From Solirubrobacter deserti (GTDB lineage Bacteria > Actinomycetota > Thermoleophilia > Solirubrobacterales > Solirubrobacteraceae): DNA of 37,602 bases. The notes beneath the pieces are model-generated. The model had not been told where the DNA came from and did not search any database. It worked only from the letters and a program-made list of their open reading frames with translations. Location: assembly GCF_027587175.1 (NCBI RefSeq), contig NZ_JAPCID010000069.1, forward strand, positions 1-37,602, written 5' to 3'. How positions within the stretch are numbered: the first letter of the stretch is position 1; each line of letters starts with the position of its first letter. Positions 32,941-37,602 of the stretch are shown here, in pieces. The position numbers were made by a program, and so were the translations under genes.

Positions 32941-33593
32941 GACCCGCTGGCCGCCGTCTCGTCCGCGGATGTGACGCCCGCCAGCCAGTCGCGCAGGTGC
33001 GGCAGCGGCGGCACGCCCGTGACCAGCAGCCCGAGCTGCTCGTCGAGCTCGAGCTCGAGGCCGGCGGACACGTCGGGCGTGAGCTGGCCCGCGTGGAGGC
33101 CGCTGAGGTCGATCAGGCGCTGGTTGCGCGACCCGCGCCAGCGCAGGGGCGCGTGCCGGCGCTCGACGTAGGGCCCGTCCACCAGCAGGTCGGCGCGCTC
33201 GAGCAGGGCGCGCTGCGCGGGCGCTCCGGACCGCCGCAGCCACTCGAGGCGGTAGCCCGTGTAGACCATCACCGACAGGCCGGGCCGGCGCGTTCGCAGC
33301 AGGTCGACCACGCGTGTGAGCGCGGCGGCCTGCAGCATCGGCTCGCCGCCGGAGAACGTCACGCCGTCGCCTCCGGCGGCCACCAGCCAGTCGACCAGCG
33401 CTTCGACCGCGTACGGCGTGCCGCCCCGCGGGTGCGTCTCGGCGGCGAGACAGCCGTGACAGCGCAGTTCGCAGCCCTGCACCCAGACCGCGGCGCGGTC
33501 CCCCGGGCCGAGGACGGCGGTCGAGCGCTGCAGGCGCGCGACGTAGACCGTGCCGGGTTCGTCGATCCCGTGATGGCGGGTCACGTGACCCAC
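32937..33593 (-). CDS. Radical SAM activase-like protein (NrdG/PflA type, single domain)
   Basis: 218 residues. The [4Fe-4S] cluster motif is WVQGCELRCHGCLAAE with Cys41, Cys45 and Cys48 (CxxxCxxC). SAM binding is shown by TFSGGEPMLQA (79-89). LVDGPYVERRHAPLRWRGSR matches the conserved C-terminal block of NrdG-type activating enzymes. There is no SPASM or second cluster domain. Activases of this class usually form a glycyl radical on a partner enzyme, but no glycyl radical enzyme or anaerobic ribonucleotide reductase is nearby, so the target is unknown. It overlaps the upstream gene by 13 bases and the downstream one by 4. Confidence 0.85.
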   Translation of the reverse strand: MGHVTRHHGIDEPGTVYVARLQRSTAVLGPGDRAAVWVQGCELRCHGCLAAETHPRGGTPYAVEALVDWLVAAGGDGVTFSGGEPMLQAAALTRVVDLLRTRRPGLSVMVYTGYRLEWLRRSGAPAQRALLERADLLVDGPYVERRHAPLRWRGSRNQRLIDLSGLHAGQLTPDVSAGLELELDEQLGLLVTGVPPLPHLRDWLAGVTSADETAASGS

Positions 33594-34378
33594 TCCGGCC
33601 GGGGCGGCACGACGTCCGGCTGCGCGCCGAAGTCCGCGCTGTCGGCGAGCGCGCCCGGCGCGAGCGCCGCGAACGCGGCGGAGACGTAGGCGGCGAGCAG
33701 CTCACCGGCAAGCGCGCGCTCGGCCGTGGCGAGCTCCGCCGCGCGGGTGGCGATGGTGTGGACGCGCTCGCGCGCCTCGAGCGCCTCCGCGGACGCCTCG
33801 CTCGCCTCGCGGTGAGAGCGGACGGCGGAGCGCCGCAGCGCAGTCAGCCGCGCCGCCTCGGGCGCCGGCGAGCGCTCGCGCGCCGCCACCACGATCAGCG
33901 CCGCGCAGGGCGTGAGCGCGGTCAGCGCGGCCAGCGCCGTCCACAGCGCCGGCGCGTCGGAGCGCAGCGCCAGCACGAGCACGGCCGCACCGGCCAGCCC
34001 GGCGACGGCGATCCCGAGCGCGAGCGCGCGGGCCAGCGCGGCGCGCTCGAGCGGCGGCAGGTCGCGCTCCGTGCTCGGCACGCCCTCCGCGTCGAGTGCG
34101 TGGCGCGCGGCGTCGCGCTCGGTGAGCGCGAGCCGGTGGCGGTGCTCCGCGGCCTCGGCGTGCGCCTCGGCCTCGGTGATCAGCTCTGCCCTGCGGGCGG
34201 CGAGCAGGCCCATGCGCCGCTGGGCGAGCGCGCGGATCTCGTCGGCGAACGGCAGGCGACGACGGAGCAGGTCGTCCTGGTGGCGTACGGCGTCCGCGCG
34301 GCCGCGCTCCTGGGCGTACGCGCGCAGGTGCGCGTGCTCGGCGGCGGGGGCGAAGGCATCGGGGGTGGCGTCTGACAC
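33581..34378 (-). CDS. Coiled-coil protein with central two-TM hairpin, unknown
   Basis: 265-residue protein with symmetric layout. A long helical N-terminus (LRAYAQERGRADAVRHQDDL through AEAHAEAAEHRHRLAL) is followed by two membrane helices (ALALGIAVAGLAGAAVLVLAL and LWTALAALTALTPCAALIVVAA) and a second helical region (REASEASAEALEARERVHTI). The tail is Pro-rich. GTG 34378 is chosen because GGAGGTGG lies nine bases upstream; a TTG at 34387 directly abuts that site. It overlaps the radical SAM start by 13 bases. No family is recognised. Both coiled coils would lie on one side of the membrane, probably the cytoplasm. Confidence 0.7.
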   Translation of the reverse strand: MSDATPDAFAPAAEHAHLRAYAQERGRADAVRHQDDLLRRRLPFADEIRALAQRRMGLLAARRAELITEAEAHAEAAEHRHRLALTERDAARHALDAEGVPSTERDLPPLERAALARALALGIAVAGLAGAAVLVLALRSDAPALWTALAALTALTPCAALIVVAARERSPAPEAARLTALRRSAVRSHREASEASAEALEARERVHTIATRAAELATAERALAGELLAAYVSAAFAALAPGALADSADFGAQPDVVPPRPEWVT

Positions 34379-34411
34379 ACACGCCAACCACCTCCGCCGC
34401 CGCCGGTGTGA

Positions 34412-35740
34412 CTACGGCAACACGCGCAGCTGGGTGACGCCGGGATCGACCCCGGTGACCTTGCCCCCGCAGGAGCGCACCTCGCGCAGGTACTCCACCG
34501 CCTCCCGCGTCACTCGGAAGCCGGGCAGGAGCACGGGGATGCCGGGCGGGATGGCCTCGACCGCCGCGGCGCTGATGCGGCCGATCGCCTCCGTCACGTC
34601 AAGCGTCACGCCGTCGCGGTAGGCCGCCCGCGAGGCGGCCGACGGGTCGCTGTCCGGCGCCGAGCTGAGCGTGGCGAACGGGTCCGACGGCAGCCGCGGA
34701 GGTGTCCCGGGCTCGGCCAGCTCGCCCTCGAGCTCCGCGACCAGCGCGTCCACGGCGCGCTCCTCGGCTCGCTCGGGCAGCTGGAAGGGGAAGAGGAACA
34801 TGATCGTGTTCAGGCCCGCCGTCTCGAGCGTCACGCCGTGCGCGTCGATCAGCCGGTCAGAGAGCTCGTGTCCGCGGCGTCCGTAGGCGGTCAGCGCGAA
34901 CGTCGTCTTGGTACGGTCGAAACCGTCGACGCGGTCGCTCAGCGCTTCCAGCCGCTCGGGCGTGACGAAGCGCTCGAGCCCCGGCAGGCGCTCGGCGACG
35001 AGCGTGTTCAGGCGGTCGGTGCGCTCGATCGAGGCGGCGATCAGGTCACGCCCGTCGACGGCCAGCTCGCGGTGCGCGGCGTCGATCGAGGCGAGCAGGT
35101 GAAAGCTCGGGCTCGTCGTCTGCCAGTGCTCGTGCGCCTCGGCCATCAGCGCGCTGTCCACGCGCGTCTCGCGCCACAGGATGATCCCGGTCTGTTGCAG
35201 GCTCCCGCCCTGCTTGTGCGTGGACTGGATGACGATGTCGGCGCCCTGTTGGACGGCCGGCGTCGGCAGCTGCTCGTGGAACGCGAGGTGCGCGCCCCAC
35301 GCCTCGTCGACCACCAGCAGCCGGTCGGGATCGCCGGCGCGGACGACCTCGGCGATCTCGCCGACGCGCGCGGCCAGCCCTTCGTAGGTCGGGCTCGTCA
35401 GCAGCACCGCGCGGGCGTCCGGCCGGCGCTCGAGCGCCCGTGCGACCTCCTGCGGCGACGGCGGCAGCAGCGCCCCGAAGGTCGTGTCGTAGCCGGCGGG
35501 AAGGAACTCGAACCCGACGCCGAACGCCATCAACGCGTGAATCGTCGAGTGGTGGGCGTTGCGCGCGACGAGCACGGTGGCGTCCGGCGCCAGGCGCGAG
35601 AGCATCAGCAGCACGGCCTGGTTTGACCCGGAGCTGCCGGTCACCGACATCACGGCTCGGTCGGCGCCGTGCAGCTCCGCGATCAGGTTCTCGGCGGCGC
35701 CGAACGCGCCGTCGTGCGAGGAGGGGGTTCCGAGGCGCAT
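34412..35740 (-). CDS. Orn/Lys/Arg decarboxylase-family PLP protein, N-terminally short
   Basis: 442-residue fold-type I PLP protein. Active-site features are SVTGSSGSNQAVLL (cofactor phosphate), NAHHSTIHAL (His stacking on PLP), VVDEAWGAHLAFH (Asp145) and STHKQGGSLQQTG with Schiff-base Lys176. The C-terminal domain includes RDGVTLDVTEAIGRISAAAV, then EAIPPGIPVLLPG, typical for the group. Family members usually carry roughly 60 or more residues before this point, including a PGHK segment that shapes the active site. Here the first codon falls at TPSSHDGAFGAAENLIAELH, and the in-frame sequence upstream meets a stop without family resemblance. The substrate is unknown, and an altered or lost activity is possible. 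It lies 10 bp behind the 70-residue ORF. Confidence 0.85.
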   Translation of the reverse strand: MRLGTPSSHDGAFGAAENLIAELHGADRAVMSVTGSSGSNQAVLLMLSRLAPDATVLVARNAHHSTIHALMAFGVGFEFLPAGYDTTFGALLPPSPQEVARALERRPDARAVLLTSPTYEGLAARVGEIAEVVRAGDPDRLLVVDEAWGAHLAFHEQLPTPAVQQGADIVIQSTHKQGGSLQQTGIILWRETRVDSALMAEAHEHWQTTSPSFHLLASIDAAHRELAVDGRDLIAASIERTDRLNTLVAERLPGLERFVTPERLEALSDRVDGFDRTKTTFALTAYGRRGHELSDRLIDAHGVTLETAGLNTIMFLFPFQLPERAEERAVDALVAELEGELAEPGTPPRLPSDPFATLSSAPDSDPSAASRAAYRDGVTLDVTEAIGRISAAAVEAIPPGIPVLLPGFRVTREAVEYLREVRSCGGKVTGVDPGVTQLRVLP

Positions 35741-35750
35741 CGCGGCCAGC

Positions 35751-35963
35751 CTAGAGCTTCTGCTTGGCGGCCGAGATGGAGACGTCTGAGGCGTAGATGT
35801 CCTCGACGCGGGCGGCGCCGGTCAGGACCGACGGCGTGGCGAAGCGGTCGCGCCCGCGCACCTGCGCGGAGTTCAGCGTCGCGGCGAGCGACGCGCCGAA
35901 ACGCTGGTCGAGCTCCTCGCGGGTGTAGCGGGGGACCTGGCGGGTGATCGTGGAGGTCGTCAT
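35751..35963 (-). CDS. Small 70-residue protein in the radical SAM/AAA+ cluster
   Basis: Short soluble protein with no Cys, no membrane segment and no known family. It starts MTTSTITRQVPRYTREELDQ and ends RVEDIYASDVSISAAKQKL. A GGAG ribosome site lies five bases before ATG 35963, within CGTGGAG, the same sequence that precedes the 57-residue gene. It is 10 bp upstream of the PLP gene. A Ser/Thr-rich tail and small size make it a possible substrate or regulatory subunit of the cluster, but nothing in the sequence proves this. Confidence 0.65.
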   Translation of the reverse strand: MTTSTITRQVPRYTREELDQRFGASLAATLNSAQVRGRDRFATPSVLTGAARVEDIYASDVSISAAKQKL

Positions 35964-36005
35964 GCACGCTCCACGGGCGCCCGCCCCGGCTTACGACACG
36001 GCGGC

Positions 36006-36497
36006 TCAGCGGCGCTTGGAGCGCAGGTAGAGCCCCCCGACAACGAGCAGCACGCCGAGCGGTCCGATCACCGACGCGACCTGCAGCGCGAACCTCACGC
36101 CCTCCTCGAGCAGCGCCGGGATCAGTGCCGCGAGCGTGCCCCCGCCGAGGAAGTAGAGCGCGAGCGAGACGAGCGCCGGCAGGCCGAACACGAGGAAGAG
36201 TCCGATGCGCACGCCGACGCCGACGTCGCGCCGGCGCTGCCAGGCCCGCTCGCCGGACATCCACGTGCGGCTGACGTCGGAGGGGCGCACGTCACGGATC
36301 GTGCGGGTCGTCCAGCCGCCGTCGAACTCGACCACGAGCGAGGACGAGAACCAGCCGTTGCGAACTTCGCGCACGATCCCCGTGCTCCCCTTCGGCACGG
36401 AGGTCGCGCCGGTCAGCGCGTCCATCCAGCCCGACGCGATCGCGCGCCGGGCGCGCACGTGGTCGCCCACCTGGGGCGAGCCGAACAGCAGGCTCAC
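36006..36497 (-). CDS. SH3-like domain protein with two TM helices
   Basis: 163 residues. The first half has a small beta-barrel pattern: VGDHVRARRAIASGWMDALT, then GSTGIVREVRNGWFSSSLVV and EFDGGWTTRTI. This looks like KOW/SH3-like 'motility quorum' folds. The second half has two membrane helices (IGLFLVFGLPALVSLALYFLGG and VASVIGPLGVLLVVGGLYL) and a basic RSKRR end. No family was identified. ATG 36497 overlaps the stop of the preceding 73-residue gene (ATGA). It may anchor or sense at the membrane for the downstream cluster. Confidence 0.68.
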   Translation of the reverse strand: MSLLFGSPQVGDHVRARRAIASGWMDALTGATSVPKGSTGIVREVRNGWFSSSLVVEFDGGWTTRTIRDVRPSDVSRTWMSGERAWQRRRDVGVGVRIGLFLVFGLPALVSLALYFLGGGTLAALIPALLEEGVRFALQVASVIGPLGVLLVVGGLYLRSKRR

Positions 36498-36715
36498 GGC
36501 CGCCGCAGCAGCGCGCGCGCGGCGCGCCGCGGGTCAGGAGTGGCGTGGACGCCGGGGATCATGCGCCGGCGGCGTTCCGACTCGGCCTGGCGCTCCCCCT
36601 GCAGGCGACGCTCCTCGAGCTCACGCTCGCGGTGGTCGCCGTACATCTCCTCGTGGTGCGCCGCCCGGCCGGCGGGCGAGTCGTAGTCGCTCGGGTCCGG
36701 CGCGAACGTGTTCAT
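36494..36715 (-). CDS. Small charged helical protein
   Basis: 73-residue protein from ATG 36715; a TTG at 36745 would add ten low-complexity residues. It is very rich in Glu and Arg: HHEEMYGDHRERELEERRLQ and GERQAESERRRRMIPGV suggest a single long charged helix or coiled coil, with a basic tail. No family is recognised and no ribosome site is obvious. It is coupled to the SH3-like gene by a four-base overlap. Confidence 0.55.
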   Translation of the reverse strand: MNTFAPDPSDYDSPAGRAAHHEEMYGDHRERELEERRLQGERQAESERRRRMIPGVHATPDPRRAARALLRRP

Positions 36716-36791
36716 CAGGGCGCCGGCCGCGGCGGGCGCCCCCAAGGCCGCCGCCCCGCCGGTGCGGGAGGGACTGGTCCTCCGGCCCTGG

Positions 36792-36965
36792 TCAGGCCTG
36801 CCCCCCCCGGGGTGGCGCGCCCTCCGGCCGGTAGGCGACGTCGGCGGCCAGGATCGAGGCCAGGCGGCCGGTCGGCTCGGCGTCGCCGAGCGCGATCAGG
36901 GCCTGCGCGTGGGCGAGCTCGCGCCGCGCGAGGACTTCGGGGGTGAGGCTGGCGGTGGCGGTCAT
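36792..36965 (-). CDS. Small 57-residue protein, first gene of the cluster
   Basis: Soluble 57-residue protein: LTPEVLARRELAHAQALIAL, then GDAEPTGRLASILAADVAY, a helix pair followed by a Pro/Gly tail. GGAG ahead of ATG 36965 is the ribosome site, in the same CGTGGAG context as the 70-residue gene. Family unknown. It begins 70 bp from the divergent gene at 37036 and so probably defines the 5' end of the minus-strand transcript. A 76-bp gap to the next gene holds no visible terminator. Confidence 0.55.
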   Translation of the reverse strand: MTATASLTPEVLARRELAHAQALIALGDAEPTGRLASILAADVAYRPEGAPPRGGQA

Positions 36966-36972
36966 GCCCACT

Positions 36973-37007
36973 CCACGTGGGCCGCGCGCGACTTGCGACA
37001 TGTCACA
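36973..37007. promoter_or_regulatory. Two palindromes in the divergent intergenic region
   Basis: Between the two divergent start codons lie CCACGTGG (36973-36980, overlapping the GGAG ribosome site) and GACATGTC (36997-37004). The second extends to TGNGACATGTCNCA at 36994-37007, a 14-bp dyad. Their position suits an operator controlling both directions. No clear -10/-35 hexamers were found. Confidence 0.4.
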
Positions 37008-37035
37008 CCGGTGCCTCCGTCAAGGACCAGAGCCC

Positions 37036-37602
37036 ATGCAGACAGTTGATTCCCGGCTCGTGCTCGCCTGGCGCGTGCTCGGCGACGATGGCGACCACCT
37101 CGACCCCGAACGCTGGCTCGCGCTCGGACGCGGTCTCGCCGCGTGGCCCGGCGCGCCGCTGCGCGTCGAGCGGCGGATCGTCGTCCCCGCGCGCGACGCA
37201 CTGGTCGCCGACTGCGTGATCGTCACCGCGGACGGGCTCGGTGTGATCGTCGACCGGCTCGAGCTCGAGCGCGACGTCGCGCAGCTCGTGCGTCCCGTGC
37301 TGGCCGACGCGCGCTGGCGGCTGCTGCGCGGCGAGTCGGCGCTGAGCCGGGAAGGCCTGGCGTTCAAGGCGCTCGACGCCGCCGAGCTCACGCCTGGCCC
37401 GATCGAGCCGCTCTCGCCGGCCATGCGCGCCTCGCTCGCGGGGGCCGTCGGCGCGCTCGCGGAGAGCTGCGAGCGCGCGGCGCTGGCGATCGAGCTCGAG
37501 CCGCCCGCCGGCGACGAGCGCGGTCTGCGCTGCCGCGTGCGCCTGCTGGCCGCCGACCGGCTTGCGCCCGCCGCGCTCGCGCACGCCGCCGCGCTGTGCG
37601 AC
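37036..37602 (+). CDS. Unknown protein, divergent from the cluster, truncated by window end
   Basis: The frame is open from ATG 37036 to the last base (189 residues visible) with very high third-position GC. AAGGA at 37022-37026 is a reasonable ribosome site. It starts MQTVDSRLVLAWRVLGDDGD and continues with a strand-rich part (PLRVERRIVVPARDALVADC, then VIVTADGLGVIVDRLELERD) and an Arg/Ala-rich helical part with several Cys. It has no signal peptide or membrane helix so far and is not recognised. It probably shares control with the minus-strand cluster. Confidence 0.7.
   Translation, partial: MQTVDSRLVLAWRVLGDDGDHLDPERWLALGRGLAAWPGAPLRVERRIVVPARDALVADCVIVTADGLGVIVDRLELERDVAQLVRPVLADARWRLLRGESALSREGLAFKALDAAELTPGPIEPLSPAMRASLAGAVGALAESCERAALAIELEPPAGDERGLRCRVRLLAADRLAPAALAHAAALCD

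Noticed and set aside
35751-35963. RiPP precursor peptide for the radical SAM enzyme
   Set aside because: There is no leader/core pattern or Cys, the enzyme lacks a SPASM domain and a RiPP recognition element, and there is no peptidase or exporter nearby.

Overview
The window is very GC-rich, with GC-dominated third codon positions, frequent GTG starts and tightly packed genes. A SigH-type sigma factor, an FHA protein with a C-terminal helix-turn-helix, a LAL-type LuxR regulator and actinobacterial-style lipoproteins point to a chromosome segment of a Thermoleophilia-like actinobacterium (Solirubrobacterales type). This placement is inferred from gene content and codon use, not from a marker gene.

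Left part (1-6.2 kb): housekeeping and regulatory genes. These are a truncated rlmB-type rRNA methyltransferase, a SigH-like sigma factor, a small membrane protein, a LOG-family nucleotide hydrolase, a very large multi-pass DUF2339 protein and a divergent TetR regulator with two matching operator palindromes, and an FKBP lipoprotein.

Nucleoside block (6.2-15.7 kb): uracil phosphoribosyltransferase is divergent, across 27 bp, from a compact operon. The operon encodes a CYTH-cytidine deaminase fusion, purine nucleoside phosphorylase, thymidine phosphorylase, adenosine deaminase and a complete BMP-type ABC nucleoside importer (binding lipoprotein, double ATPase, two permeases). The genes overlap or nearly touch, so uptake and breakdown of nucleosides look co-transcribed.

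Middle (15.7-26.6 kb): a lipoprotein, a receiver-only response regulator, a DUF4031 protein, a LysR regulator divergent from a cysteine-dioxygenase-like enzyme over a perfect T-N11-A box, and a DHFR/RibD-C family protein. Then come an OLD-family protein with a degraded ATPase but intact TOPRIM motifs, a transmembrane Ser/Thr kinase with an Excalibur-like outer domain, a small secreted peptide, a 952-residue LuxR-type ATPase regulator, an unknown protein and an FHA protein.

Junction (26.67-27.55 kb): the 3' half of a tRNA-Thr(UGU) gene without its 5' half, next to a probable gene remnant and a small Cys-rich ORF. This looks like an attachment-site scar.

Right part (27.6-37.6 kb): an unknown soluble protein, then a minus-strand run of eleven genes, many with overlapping stops and starts. 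They encode three tiny or small proteins, a two-TM SH3-like protein, a shortened PLP decarboxylase-like protein, a coiled-coil/two-TM protein, a single-domain radical SAM activase-like protein, an unknown coiled-coil protein, an AAA+ protein with a dead first module and a ClpB-like second module, a four-TM protein and a secreted vWA-like lipoprotein. A further unknown gene is divergent and runs off the window. I could not match this gene set to a named system. It is the best candidate here for an undescribed membrane-associated machine.
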